Numbered from the stretch's first letter, positions 1 to 8,960 are shown. The stretch is DNA of 64,000 nt from CAJJDF01 sp965655625 (GCA_965655625.1 CBFHHA010000009.1:1-64000), one strand, 5' to 3'. Notes: generated by a model from the letters alone, not told the origin. Made by a program: numbers and translations.

Positions 1-1200
1 CAAGATTTAGAGGTATTTAAAAATATCGTTGACACCTTATTTGACAGAGCCGTTATTGGGTTTGAGTTATCCATTGGATTAACCGGTGTAATAGCTTTGT
101 GGATGGGAATAATGAAAATTGGTGAAAAGGGTGGAGCTGTTAAAATGCTAACCAAATTGGTAAGCCCACTCTTTATCAAACTGTTTCCTGATGTGCCCAA
201 AGATCATCCAGCGGTTGGTTCTATGATGATGAATTTTTCGGCAAACATGCTTGGATTAAGTAATGCAGCCACTCCGCTTGGGCTGAAAGCCATGGGTGAT
301 TTACAAGAACTGAATCCCAATAAAGAAAAAGCTTCTAATTCGCAAATAATGTTTTTAGTTCTGAATACGACAGGATTTACTTTAATTCCTGTTACCATAA
401 TGGCATTGCGAACTTCAAAGGGATCTATTGACCCAACAGTCATTTTTCTACCAATTTTGATTACAACATTTATTTCCAGCTTATTTGGACTTGTTTTGAT
501 GGCCATTATCCAAAAAATCAATCTGTTTCAAGGTGTAATTCTAGCCTATATTGGTGGTGCTATATTCTTGCTTGGCTTATTATTTTGGTATTTATCGGGA
601 CTCGAAAAAACACAACTAGCGATAGTTTCAGGGTTAATTTCCAATCTATTAATCTTTGGAGTTATTGTTTTTTTTATTGTTCTAGCACTGATTAAAAAAG
701 TAGATGTTTTTGACAGTTTTATTGAAGGTGCAAAAGAAGGATTTGGAGTAGCAATAAAAATCATTCCTTACCTCATTGCGATACTCTGTGCAATAGGAGT
801 ATTTGTAGCGTGTGGAGCAATGGAAATGGTCACGGATGCTATACGGTATCTAGTGGAACTTGCCGGCCTCGATACGAGATTTGTTGATGGAGTGCCCACA
901 GCTCTAATGAAACCTTTATCTGGTGGAGGCGCTCAAGGCATGATGGTAGATTCTTGGATTGCAGCAGAGAATACTTTGAACACAATGAATCCGAGTAATA
1001 CGATAAAAGGTCCAGATACTTTTTTAGGTCAATTAACCTCGGTGCTTCAAGGGTCTACGGAAACCACCTTTTATGTTCTTGCGGTATACTTTGGTTCTGT
1101 AGGAATTAAAAATACTCGTTATGCTGCCACGGCAGGGCTATTAGCCGATTTTGTTGGAATCATTGCCGCCATTTTTATCACTTATTACTTTTTTGGATAA
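1..1200 (+). CDS. Fused SpmA/SpmB-type nucleoside-recognition (Gate) membrane protein, 5' partial
   Basis: The reading frame is open from base 1, so the N-terminus lies outside the window; at least 399 residues are visible. The protein is strongly hydrophobic, with about nine or ten predicted membrane segments. It carries two Gate-type regions: one near the start (motif KMLTKLVSPLFIKLFP) and one after about residue 240 (SFIEGAKEGFGVAIKIIPYL). In Firmicutes these halves are separate genes, spmA and spmB; in Bacteroidota they are commonly one protein of about 410 residues, so the fusion is expected. The conserved SpmB stretch TALMKPLSGGGAQGMM is present near residues 301-316. No sporulation is implied; the substrate is unknown and transport of a small molecule is a guess. 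Its TAA is followed directly by the ATG of the isochorismate synthase, suggesting co-transcription. Confidence 0.85.
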   Translation, partial: QDLEVFKNIVDTLFDRAVIGFELSIGLTGVIALWMGIMKIGEKGGAVKMLTKLVSPLFIKLFPDVPKDHPAVGSMMMNFSANMLGLSNAATPLGLKAMGDLQELNPNKEKASNSQIMFLVLNTTGFTLIPVTIMALRTSKGSIDPTVIFLPILITTFISSLFGLVLMAIIQKINLFQGVILAYIGGAIFLLGLLFWYLSGLEKTQLAIVSGLISNLLIFGVIVFFIVLALIKKVDVFDSFIEGAKEGFGVAIKIIPYLIAILCAIGVFVACGAMEMVTDAIRYLVELAGLDTRFVDGVPTALMKPLSGGGAQGMMVDSWIAAENTLNTMNPSNTIKGPDTFLGQLTSVLQGSTETTFYVLAVYFGSVGIKNTRYAATAGLLADFVGIIAAIFITYYFFG

Positions 1201-2187
1201 ATGCAAAACAAGAGAGTCGCCATTTATAGAATGCCCAAGGAAACGGATTTTTATTCAATCGAATCTGATAAGCAATTAGCCATTAATTCTGTGAGCTACG
1301 GGAACAACTTTTTCTTTTCTAATTTCGAGAATAATCTTACCTACTCATTTGACAATCCTCTTGTTAAAAAAAACAGTTGGCCTAGTTTTGTTCCCTTCTA
1401 TAAAGAAAATCAGAAAGAAATATCGATTGAAACTTACCGGGAAAAAATAGAGGAAATCACGAAACAAATTCAATCAAAGTCTTATCAAAAAATCGTGTTT
1501 TCGCGAGTTAAAAACATAGAAAAAAAGAGCAATTTTGATGTACAGACGACTTTTGACTCTCTTTGTAAAAAGTACCCAGATGCGTTTATTTATTGTGTTT
1601 CCTCACCAGAAACAGGAACTTGGATGGGAGCTACACCTGAGATTTTGGTCAAGCAAACAGGAAATACTTTGTCTACCGTATCGCTAGCTGGCACCAGGGT
1701 AGAACCTGTGCAATGGACTTCGAAAGAAAAATTAGAACAACAACTCGTAACCGATTACATTTCCAGCAAACTTGAGCCTTTTTCGGACAAACTAACTGTG
1801 AGTGAACCGTATGACCTGAATACTGGGACTGTAATTCATTTAAAATCCGATATTGACATTCAACTCAACTCTCACCATTCTATTTGGGATGTAGCCAAGT
1901 CCTTTCACCCTACGCCTGCGGTGTGTGGAATTCCGGCAAAAAAAGCCAAGTCATTTATTGAAGAAAATGAATCTCACCAAAGAGATTTGTACACTGGATT
2001 TATTGGTCCCATTGGAATAAATTCTCACCGAACACTTTTTGTAAACCTGCGCTGTATGCAAATTGGAAAAAACAAAATCTCGCTGTATCTGGGCGGTGGA
2101 ATTATGGGGGATTCCAATCCCGACAAAGAGTGGATAGAAACCGAGAATAAGGCAAAGACACTCTCGTCTGTTTTGGCAGAGATTTAA
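1201..2187 (+). CDS. menF: Isochorismate synthase (menaquinone branch)
   Basis: Chorismate-binding enzyme that converts chorismate to isochorismate, the first committed step to menaquinone. The C-terminal chorismate-binding fold is clear: SLAGTR at residues 161-166, HPTPAVCG at 236-243, and GGGIMGDSNPDKEW at 298-311 followed by ETENKA, the usual Mg2+/substrate-binding end. At 328 residues it is shorter than E. coli MenF (about 430) because the N-terminal part is reduced, which is normal in this phylum. The ATG abuts the upstream TAA with no gap. The family also includes anthranilate and aminodeoxychorismate synthases; the motif set and the absence of neighbouring trp or pab genes favour isochorismate synthase. 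The symbol could equally be entC by homology alone. Confidence 0.82.
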   Translation: MQNKRVAIYRMPKETDFYSIESDKQLAINSVSYGNNFFFSNFENNLTYSFDNPLVKKNSWPSFVPFYKENQKEISIETYREKIEEITKQIQSKSYQKIVFSRVKNIEKKSNFDVQTTFDSLCKKYPDAFIYCVSSPETGTWMGATPEILVKQTGNTLSTVSLAGTRVEPVQWTSKEKLEQQLVTDYISSKLEPFSDKLTVSEPYDLNTGTVIHLKSDIDIQLNSHHSIWDVAKSFHPTPAVCGIPAKKAKSFIEENESHQRDLYTGFIGPIGINSHRTLFVNLRCMQIGKNKISLYLGGGIMGDSNPDKEWIETENKAKTLSSVLAEI

Positions 2188-2285
2188 TTCTTTCGCTCAA
2201 ATTGCATAGTTGGCGAGGCTTTTGTAATTTTTGTACTCGATTCCTGAAAAGATTATTCTTATATTTAAATCAAACAACTAAAAAC

Positions 2286-2945
2286 ATGCGACACATGAAA
2301 CAAGTATTTTTCGTTATCCTATTGAGCTTTTTGTCACTTTCTGGCTTGGCCAAAGTAAGTTTTGAAGGCCAAATCGACTTCAAAATTTCTTACAAAAATT
2401 TACCTGAAGAAATGGGCATGTACAAAGCTATGCTCCCAAAAAAATCGAGAGTATTGATAAAAAATGAGTGGAGTAAAATTCAACAAAACATGGGTGTTTT
2501 GATGAAAATGGATGTGATTTTTAATTCCAAAACAAATGCTTCGTTGATGCTAATAAATGCAATGGGCAAAAAAATAGCTGTGGAAACAAAAGATACAACT
2601 AAAAAAATAGATCCGAATTTATTTACTTTGACAAAAAAAGATGACATAAAAATTATTGCCGGTTATAAATGCCAAAAAAACATCTTGACGGACACCGCAA
2701 ATAATTCATACGTATTGTGGATAACGGATAAACTACCTAGTTACAAAAATCAAAATCTACCAGACATCGATTTGGGAGGATTTCCCATGGAGTACAGCAT
2801 CGAAAATAATGGAATGAGTGTAAAAATGACAGCCTCCAAAGTGGTAGAAAAAGAAATTTCTGATTCGGAATTTAGGATTCCTGATGGTTACGAAAAGAAA
2901 ACCGCAGAGGAAATGGGAGAATTAATGCAAGGAATGAAATTTTAA
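2286..2945 (+). CDS. Secreted DUF4412/GLPGLI-like protein
   Basis: About 220 residues with a clear signal peptide (MKQVFFVILLSFLSLSGLAK). I chose ATG 2286 (MRHMKQ); ATG 2295 is equally possible. The longer frame back to 2202 adds a sequence unlike a signal peptide and was not used. The mature part is rich in Lys and beta strands, with a segment IIAGYKCQKN followed by VLWITDKLP, which resembles the core of the DUF4412/GLPGLI families of periplasmic proteins in Bacteroidota. The family has no defined biochemical role. It stands alone, with a 98-base gap from menF. The downstream gene is convergent, only 9 bases away. Confidence 0.65.
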   Translation: MRHMKQVFFVILLSFLSLSGLAKVSFEGQIDFKISYKNLPEEMGMYKAMLPKKSRVLIKNEWSKIQQNMGVLMKMDVIFNSKTNASLMLINAMGKKIAVETKDTTKKIDPNLFTLTKKDDIKIIAGYKCQKNILTDTANNSYVLWITDKLPSYKNQNLPDIDLGGFPMEYSIENNGMSVKMTASKVVEKEISDSEFRIPDGYEKKTAEEMGELMQGMKF

Positions 2946-2954
2946 AAGACGTGG

Positions 2955-3953
2955 TTAGCTAAGGAAAAAGTAATCAGTATTGGGCGTTTGATTCATGGAA
3001 TCAAGCGCCTTTTTTATTTCCTTTTGCGCCTCTTTATTTCTTATCGCTATCAAAATTTGCGGACCAATTTTCTTTAATAGGCGCTTCTCTGATTCCAACT
3101 TTTTTCCATAAATATCTTTGCCGATTTTATTCGGATTATTGGTAACCCAACTAAAATCTTGGTTTTGTTCAATTAAAAAAGCAGCCAATTCTTTTCCCTT
3201 TTTGCCAGCACCCCAAAGGGTTAATTCTCGAGCAGAATCTCGATGTAATTCAAAAAAGTAGGTCATTTTAACGGGAAGAAAAAAATTATCGGAATAATGT
3301 TCGTCTGTTCGAGAAGTTCGGGTCGAGTAATCTCTCCAAGAATGAATAACTTGTGGGATTGAGGCGATCTTTAATTGATGTTTCATCATCCTAAAGGCTA
3401 ATTCATAATCTTCTGGATATATAGTAGAATCAAACCTTTCAATCTTTTCAAAATCTTCTTTGAACATCATCCAGCTGGGAGATGGAATAACACATTCTTT
3501 ATAAATTTCATCAAAATTTGTTTCGTTTACTGTTAATTTATTCAACCATTCTTGGTAGTAGAAATAGCCGTCCCCTATTCCATTTTCGGCAAAATATTCT
3601 ACCAATCCGACCGCTACAAATCCTTTTCCTTTTTCCTGTAGTTTTTTCACCATCAATGAAATTTTATCCACTTTCATGATGTCATCCGCATCCATTCTTG
3701 TGATGAGATCGCCCCGAGATTTAGAATATCCAAGCTGCAGAGCGGCAATTATTCCCTTTCCTTGGTTAGCGCAAATTGTTATTCTCGAATCTTTCTCGCA
3801 GTATTCTTTCAACACAGCAGCTGTGTTGTCCGTTGAGTGATCGTTTATGATAATTAACTCCCAATCAGAGTAAGTTTGATTCAAAATTGAATCCAAACAT
3901 TCTTGCAAAAATGGGTCGCCATTTCTGACAGGGATAAGAATAGAAACTTTCAA
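2955..3953 (-). CDS. Family 2 glycosyltransferase with C-terminal Rossmann-like domain
   Basis: The N-terminal GT-A fold is typical of family 2: VSILIPVRNG at residues 3-12, INDHSTDNT near 36-44, and the metal-binding DADD at 88-91 within RMDADD. Such enzymes move a sugar from a nucleotide donor to an acceptor, usually for surface polysaccharide. After about residue 240 a second part begins (LTLWGAGKKGKELAAFL, then a later ILIAIRNKEAQKEIKKAL), which looks like a nucleotide-binding Rossmann-type fold of the kind sometimes attached to capsule or LPS sugar enzymes. It has no polysaccharide cluster around it, so the acceptor cannot be inferred. The ATG at 3953 gives the expected start MKVSILIPV. 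It ends with TAG, 9 bases from the convergent upstream neighbour. Confidence 0.85.
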   Translation of the reverse strand: MKVSILIPVRNGDPFLQECLDSILNQTYSDWELIIINDHSTDNTAAVLKEYCEKDSRITICANQGKGIIAALQLGYSKSRGDLITRMDADDIMKVDKISLMVKKLQEKGKGFVAVGLVEYFAENGIGDGYFYYQEWLNKLTVNETNFDEIYKECVIPSPSWMMFKEDFEKIERFDSTIYPEDYELAFRMMKHQLKIASIPQVIHSWRDYSTRTSRTDEHYSDNFFLPVKMTYFFELHRDSARELTLWGAGKKGKELAAFLIEQNQDFSWVTNNPNKIGKDIYGKKLESEKRLLKKIGPQILIAIRNKEAQKEIKKALDSMNQTPNTDYFFLS

Positions 3954-4059
3954 TTGGTTTGAGTTGGATTTTCTTAAAAGTACATAGATTGGTAATATTT
4001 TCCTTTAAACTAGCGAACAAAAATCTCTTGCCAAAATATGAAGCTCGTTTGTAATGGTT

Positions 4060-5100
4060 TTAATCAACAAGAACTCCACCTACTACATCCTTCTTTGCTC
4101 CGGTTACGGATGATAGACAATTCGGGATACTTTCCATTTTCAATACACCTAAAAAAGCAAAAATCAATGCTTCCTTAAATTCTATTAATTCTTTGTTGGC
4201 AGAAACAATAGTTGCTTGGCTGTAAGTTTTTATTTTACTTATCAAAAATTCGTTGTAGGCTCCACCTCCTGTAATCAACACTTTGGATTTGGGTGTTAAG
4301 AAACTCGCAATGCACTGCGCTATATACTCCGTTAAGGTGGCTAGTTTGGTTTCTGCTATCGAATTACTTTTTTCTACAATCGGTAACAAGAATCCTTGGT
4401 ACTGTTCGTTTCCAAGGGACTTTCCTTCAAAATCTAATTCTTGCAGCTTCCAGAGCAATTGAGGATTTACGACACCTTGTTTGGCTAGATTTCCTTTGTC
4501 GTCAAACTCGTGCCCCATTTCTAGTGCCAATGGGTTCAAAGCCATATTTGCAATACAAATATCTTGCGCTTTTCTTACTCCGTTTTGTTGGTAAGAAACA
4601 TTGGCAATTCCACCTATATTTACACAGAAATCATAGTCGGAAAAGAGTAATTCATCTCCAATAGGAACCAAAGGAGCACCTTGGCCTCCAGCTCGTACAT
4701 CAGCAGTTCTGAAGTCGTTAATAACGGGAAGATTCAACCTGTTTTTTATTGCTTTTCCATTTCCTATCTGGAGAGTGAAACCATTTTCGGGTTGGTGAAA
4801 AACCGTGTGGCCATGAGAGGCTACAAAATCGACATTGTTTAGCTTTCTTTCTTGAATGAATTGACATGTTTCTTGGCCTATAAATTGACCAAATTCTATG
4901 CTCAATGCCTCAATTACTTGCTCATTAAGTGTGTGAGCATTTCTCAATTTATACTTCCATTCATTGGAGTACTTTACCATTTTGGAATCTTTCAATTGAA
5001 AAGTCCAATTTCCCGATTCAAACGCAAATCGGCAAAAAGCCAAATCCAACCCATCACAGGATGTGCCAGACATAATACCAATTGCATTGTACTCTTTCAT
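4060..5100 (-). CDS. anmK: Anhydro-N-acetylmuramic acid kinase
   Basis: Phosphorylates and opens 1,6-anhydro-MurNAc to MurNAc-6-phosphate in cytoplasmic wall recycling. The ATP-site signature GIMSGTSCDG is at residues 8-17, followed by VASHGHTVFHQP (catalytic Asp region downstream, FRTADVRAGGQGAPLVP), NIGGIANVSY and the C-terminal ITGGGAYNEFL. The 346-residue length fits the family (about 360). It lies 33 bases downstream of marC on the same strand. No murQ or other recycling gene is visible nearby. Confidence 0.95.
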   Translation of the reverse strand: MKEYNAIGIMSGTSCDGLDLAFCRFAFESGNWTFQLKDSKMVKYSNEWKYKLRNAHTLNEQVIEALSIEFGQFIGQETCQFIQERKLNNVDFVASHGHTVFHQPENGFTLQIGNGKAIKNRLNLPVINDFRTADVRAGGQGAPLVPIGDELLFSDYDFCVNIGGIANVSYQQNGVRKAQDICIANMALNPLALEMGHEFDDKGNLAKQGVVNPQLLWKLQELDFEGKSLGNEQYQGFLLPIVEKSNSIAETKLATLTEYIAQCIASFLTPKSKVLITGGGAYNEFLISKIKTYSQATIVSANKELIEFKEALIFAFLGVLKMESIPNCLSSVTGAKKDVVGGVLVD

Positions 5101-5133
5101 AAAGCTGAACTAAAGTAGAAAGTTACAAAGATT

Positions 5134-5769
5134 TTAGATAAGAAAGTGCGTCTTTACAAGATTGATTAGAGCCGAAATAATATATTCCACTCCAATAGAA
5201 ATAACTACAAACCCGATAATTCTGGACAAACCATTGATTCCAGAAGCTCCCATTTTCCTCACAATTAGATGAGCAGACTTTAGAATGGCGTAAATCAGAA
5301 TTGTAGCAAACAGCATAGCTCCAATTAGAACAAACTTCTCGGAAGTCAAGCTATAAGCTTGATTATAAGTAATAAGCAAAGAAATTGTTCCTGGTCCGGC
5401 TAGCATAGGAATAGCAAGTGGCGTAAGGGTGATTTCGGACCTTTTCTGAATATCGTTTTCTACTTTTTTTCTTTTCATTCCTTTGTGTTCGGCAAATTTT
5501 CAGGTAGGCAAGGTAAATCCAGAAGAAGCGATTATCAAGCCACCTGCTATTTTCAACGAATTGATTCCGATTCCAAAAAAAACTAATAAGTACTTTCCTA
5601 AAAAGAAAGAGATGAGCAAAATTACGAGGACATTAACAGCGGTCCAAAAAGCGATAATTCCTTTTTCTTTGGAGGTATTATCTTGGGTGAGTCCCACAAA
5701 AACTGGCACCGTTCCTAGCGGATTCATGATAGAGAAGAGAGCACCAAACGAGAGAATAAATAGTACCAT
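5134..5769 (-). pseudogene. MarC family integral membrane protein, interrupted by in-frame TGA
   Basis: Two consecutive open segments in the same frame together make one MarC-type protein of about 211 residues. The first (5500-5769) has the N-terminal membrane helices (MNPLGTVPVFVGLT, then SLKIAGGLIIASSGF). The second (5134-5499) has PLAIPMLAGPGTISLL and the C-terminal IIGFVVISIGVEYI. They are separated only by a TGA at 5500-5502, with seven sense codons between that stop and the next ATG; no base needs to be added or removed to join them. TGA ends other genes here (35386, 41951, 63352), so recoding as Trp is unlikely. A TGG-to-TGA change would explain it. The function of MarC proteins is poorly known despite the old link to multiple antibiotic resistance. 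It could be a real pseudogene or a base-call error. Confidence 0.8.
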
Positions 5770-6073
5770 TTCCTTTTTTTTGCAAAGGAAAGCGATTTTT
5801 CTGAAGGCAAGTTTGGACCGTTTAAATGATATTCAATTGGGTAAAATAAACACACACACACCACAAAAGAAATGAGGTAATTAAGTGTTGTTTTCTTTTT
5901 CAAAAACTCTATGAAAGGATGATTCTGCTGGTTTACGGTCATAGAAAACGAAAGTACAAATAAAGTGGATTAGGAAAAAATCAAAAGAACTTCTTCGCAT
6001 TTCAATTTTTACAATTATGCCCTTTACATTTAATGAACAAAACCGTACATTTGAAACGGAAAAAAAACAAACT
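5770..6073. other. Intergenic region between marC and acyl-CoA dehydrogenase
   Basis: About 300 bases between divergent genes. It holds the acyl-CoA dehydrogenase promoter (6046-6053), a CA-repeat run near 5850-5863, and a possible 72-codon minus-strand frame (5724-5942) whose product would have one hydrophobic segment. That frame overlaps the start of marC in another frame and has no recognisable relatives, so I do not call it a gene. Confidence 0.4.
6046..6053 (+). promoter_or_regulatory. Bacteroidota -7 box for acyl-CoA dehydrogenase
   Basis: TACATTTG matches TAnnTTTG. It lies 20 bases before ATG 6074 and inside the longer possible reading frame starting at 6017, so it argues that 6074 is the true start. 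I see no good -33 TTG at 17-23 bases. Confidence 0.5.
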
Positions 6074-7213
6074 ATGAATTTCGAATTATCAGAAGAGCAA
6101 TTGGCAGTACAACAAGCTGCGAGAGATTTCGCTCAAAACTCTTGTTTACCAGGAGTAATTGAGAGAGACAGAGAACAAAGATTCCCAGCAGAACAAATCA
6201 AAGAACTTGGTGAACTTGGTTTTATGGGAATGATGACAAGTCCCGAGAACGGAGGAAGTGGAATGGATACGATTTCCTATGCTATTGCGATGGAAGAGAT
6301 ATCAAAAGTAGATGCAAGTACTTCGGTGGTAGTATCTGTGAATAATTCACTTGTATGCTACGGACTGGAGCAATACGGAACAGAAGAGCAAAAGAAAAAA
6401 TACTTAGTTCCCTTGGCAAAAGGTGAAAAAATTGGAGCATTTTGTTTGTCTGAGCCAGAAGCTGGATCGGATGCTACATCCCAAAGAACTACGGCTATTG
6501 ACATGGGAGACCATTATTTATTGAATGGAACTAAAAACTGGATTACCAACGGTAATTCTGCTTCTACCTACTTGGTAATTGCACAAACAGATGCAGACAA
6601 AGGCCACAAAGGAATTAATGCGCTTATCGTGGAAAAAGGAATGCCAGGATTTGAAGTAGGTGCCAAAGAAGATAAGCTTGGAATCAGAGGAAGTGATACT
6701 CATACTTTGACTTTCAATGACGTGAAAGTGCCAAAAGAGAATAGAATCGGAGAAGATGGATTCGGATTCAAATTTGCAATGAAAACCTTGTCTGGTGGAA
6801 GAATTGGAATCGCAGCTCAAGCACTAGGAATTGCTGCAGGAGCTTATGAATTGGCGTTAAAATATTCGAAAGAAAGAGAAACTTTCGGAAAACCGATTCA
6901 CCAACACCAAGCCATTGCTTTTAAATTGGCTGATATGGCCACAGAAATAGAAGCTGCCAGATTATTGGTGTACAAGGCCGCTTGGTTGAAAGACCAAGGA
7001 ATGAACTATGACGAAGCATCTGCGATGGCAAAATTATATGCCAGCAAAGTAGCTATGGATGTGACTGTGGAAGCTGTTCAAGTACATGGAGGTTACGGGT
7101 TCGTAAAAGAATACCACGTAGAAAGATTGATGAGAGATGCCAAAATCACACAGATTTATGAAGGAACCTCCGAAATTCAAAAAATAGTAATTTCGAGAAG
7201 TGTGTTGAAATAA
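6074..7213 (+). CDS. Acyl-CoA dehydrogenase (short/medium-chain type)
   Basis: FAD enzyme that oxidises acyl-CoA to trans-2-enoyl-CoA, passing electrons to ETF. From ATG 6074 it has 379 residues, the family's usual length, beginning MNFELSEEQ. Visible signatures are FCLSEPEAGSD and NGTKNWITNG in the middle domain, and QIYEGTSEIQ near the C-terminus, where Glu363 is the predicted catalytic base by alignment with other short/medium-chain enzymes. An upstream ATG at 6017 would add 19 residues but places the promoter within the gene, so I rejected it. No ETF or thiolase genes are adjacent; the gene is a single unit with its own terminator at 7366-7393. The exact chain-length preference cannot be read from the sequence. 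Confidence 0.93.
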   Translation: MNFELSEEQLAVQQAARDFAQNSCLPGVIERDREQRFPAEQIKELGELGFMGMMTSPENGGSGMDTISYAIAMEEISKVDASTSVVVSVNNSLVCYGLEQYGTEEQKKKYLVPLAKGEKIGAFCLSEPEAGSDATSQRTTAIDMGDHYLLNGTKNWITNGNSASTYLVIAQTDADKGHKGINALIVEKGMPGFEVGAKEDKLGIRGSDTHTLTFNDVKVPKENRIGEDGFGFKFAMKTLSGGRIGIAAQALGIAAGAYELALKYSKERETFGKPIHQHQAIAFKLADMATEIEAARLLVYKAAWLKDQGMNYDEASAMAKLYASKVAMDVTVEAVQVHGGYGFVKEYHVERLMRDAKITQIYEGTSEIQKIVISRSVLK

Positions 7214-7239
7214 AACATTGTTAATCACGTTCTTTTAAC

Positions 7240-7339
7240 TGTCATTCCGGACTTGATCCGGCATCTCTACACATTGAAATATTACAAAAGCTAACGTGAA
7301 ATATTCTCTATGAGATCTTGAATCAAGTTCAGGATGACA
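7240..7339. repeat. Composite palindromic intergenic element (two 27-bp arms)
   Basis: Arms at 7240-7266 and 7313-7339 are inverted copies matching at 20 of 27 positions, and each begins TGTCAT at its outer end. Each arm itself folds: CCGGA-cttga-TCCGG at 7247-7261 and an imperfect hairpin around 7315-7334. The 40-base stretch 7305-7344 recurs at 8961-9000 (36/40 identical). Confidence 0.75.
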
Positions 7340-7365
7340 ATGAATATAATTAATTATCACAAACC

Positions 7366-7393
7366 AAAATCCCGACAATCATCGGGATTTTTT
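7366..7393 (+). terminator. Rho-independent terminator after acyl-CoA dehydrogenase
   Basis: A 10-bp perfect stem (AAAATCCCGA / TCGGGATTTT) with a 6-base loop, running into a T tract, between the dehydrogenase and the LOG-family gene. Confidence 0.8.
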
Positions 7394-7415
7394 ATGAACT
7401 AAAAACTTTGAAAAA

Positions 7416-8105
7416 ATGGGAAGAAAGGTAGAAAACAAAGAATGGAATGAAATCAAAACGAACGATAGCTGGGCGATTTTCAAAATCATGGCTGAATTTG
7501 TAGAAGGATACGAGAAGTTAGCTAAAATTGGGCCTTGCGTTTCCGTATTTGGCTCGGCACGAACAAATGAGAACAATAAGTATTACAAAATGGCGGAAGA
7601 AGTTTCTTATTTACTCACACAAAATAATTACGGGGTGATTACAGGCGGTGGTCCAGGAATTATGGAAGCCGGTAATAGAGGAGCAAGACGTGGTGCTGGA
7701 ATATCAGTAGGATTGAATATCGAGCTGCCTTTTGAACAGTCCTCAAATCCTTACATTGACGGGGACAAATCGATTGATTTTGATTATTTCTTTGTTCGTA
7801 AGGTGATGTTTGTAAAATATGCTCAAGGATTTATCGCGCTGCCAGGTGGGTTTGGAACAATGGATGAATTGTTTGAAGCTCTTACCCTTATACAGACCAA
7901 GAAAATTGGTCGCTTCCCTATTATCTTGATGGGATCAGATTACTGGGGTGGAATGATTCACTGGATAAAAAACACCATGCTAAACGAAGAACAAAACATT
8001 AGCACGGAAGACATGGATTACATGCAAATAGTAGATACGCCCCAAGAAGCTGTAGATATTATTAACGATTTTTACAACAAAAATAAGCTACAGCCTAATT
8101 TTTAA
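7416..8105 (+). CDS. LOG-family Rossmann protein (nucleoside 5'-monophosphate phosphoribohydrolase)
   Basis: TIGR00730-type protein, 229 residues. The family signature GGGPGIMEAGNRGA starts at residue 77 and PGGFGTMDE at 143-151, matching the PGGxGTxxE nucleotide/phosphoribosyl site. Members cleave AMP or cytokinin-riboside monophosphates to base plus ribose-5-phosphate (LOG), but many bacterial members have no tested substrate, and the older label 'lysine decarboxylase' is wrong. The start MGRKVENKEWNE at 7416 follows the terminator of the previous gene by 22 bases. Monocistronic as far as can be seen. Confidence 0.88.
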   Translation: MGRKVENKEWNEIKTNDSWAIFKIMAEFVEGYEKLAKIGPCVSVFGSARTNENNKYYKMAEEVSYLLTQNNYGVITGGGPGIMEAGNRGARRGAGISVGLNIELPFEQSSNPYIDGDKSIDFDYFFVRKVMFVKYAQGFIALPGGFGTMDELFEALTLIQTKKIGRFPIILMGSDYWGGMIHWIKNTMLNEEQNISTEDMDYMQIVDTPQEAVDIINDFYNKNKLQPNF

Positions 8106-8383
8106 ATTTATGCGGTAATGAGTAGATAAAAAATAATGAGATAACAAATTAAAAATGACACTTTTAAAAAGAACTATCTGCTTAGACTGAATTATTAATT
8201 AGTTTATGTACTCCCCAATTAATCAAGCAACTATAAAAGAAAACGAAAGCACACTAGATAATGTAACCCAATATCGGTTCAGAATTTTATAGCAAAGCAC
8301 CCCATGCACAAAATACAATGTTACTCAATATGCTTTAAAAAAGGCTCAATTTGTTATTTATGACCGTAATTTTCGATGTTTTT

Positions 8384-8875
8384 TTACAACCAACTTCCCT
8401 CAATTGGTCTTTCCCAGTCCGAAAGAAACTCGGCTTTAGAGGTTATCAGTCCATTGTAAAAAAGTGTTGAACTAGGTATTTCTTCGGAATTAAGTTTCCT
8501 TCTTAATTCAATAAAAGGTAATGTTTCTATCTTTCCATTTTGGTTTATAGCGACCAACATTCTGTCCATTAATTGCAATCCAAGAATTTGTTCCAATTCT
8601 TGGATAAACTTAACCGAACCATCTTGCGCTCTTCCACACATGGTATCGCCTTCTGTATCGGCAAAAATGGCAATAAATCTATTATTGATAATTTGAAATG
8701 CTCCTTTCACCAATTTCCCATGTGAATCCCATTGAGATAGAAATACTTGCGCATATTTTTCAATATCAGCAACTTGTGATTCTGTGAATTCTTGGTTACT
8801 GGTGTACACCCAAGCTTTTGCCTGGTTGTCAATTTCAATAAAGTCCGTTCCTATATGTGTGATTGTTGCTATCAT
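8384..8875 (-). CDS. Conserved Flavobacteriia protein of unknown function
   Basis: A 163-residue cytoplasmic protein with no signal peptide or membrane segment. Recognisable blocks are WVYTSNQEFTESQ, FLSQWDSHGKLVKGAFQI, NNRFIAIFADTE and QLMDRMLVAI. The pattern matches, from memory, a family often labelled 'ABC transporter ATPase' in Flavobacteriia genomes; there is no Walker A or B motif here, so that label is not supported. Flanked by a 278-base plain intergenic stretch and by a palindromic repeat (8961-9000). Function unknown. Confidence 0.7.
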   Translation of the reverse strand: MIATITHIGTDFIEIDNQAKAWVYTSNQEFTESQVADIEKYAQVFLSQWDSHGKLVKGAFQIINNRFIAIFADTEGDTMCGRAQDGSVKFIQELEQILGLQLMDRMLVAINQNGKIETLPFIELRRKLNSEEIPSSTLFYNGLITSKAEFLSDWERPIEGSWL

Positions 8876-8960
8876 TCAAATATGTTTTATTCTAAATCAG
8901 TTTCCTTACATTTCTTTCAAGGTTTTTATTTGCTGAATTACAACCAATTATATAAAATAC

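Noticed and set aside
5134..5769. TGA read as tryptophan (alternative genetic code)
   Set aside because: Three other genes in the window end in TGA with good family-length C-termini (35386, 41951, 63352), so TGA is a stop here.
5724..5942. 72-codon minus-strand frame with one hydrophobic segment upstream of marC
   Set aside because: It overlaps the start of marC in another frame and has no recognisable relatives or convincing promoter; kept only as a note under the intergenic region.
6017..6073. Upstream ATG extending acyl-CoA dehydrogenase by 19 residues
   Set aside because: Places the -7 box inside the gene and precedes the conserved N-terminus without family similarity.
8106..8383. Possible RNA gene in the 278-base gap after the LOG-family gene
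   Set aside because: No tRNA-like or stable hairpin structure and no terminator found; I see nothing in it.
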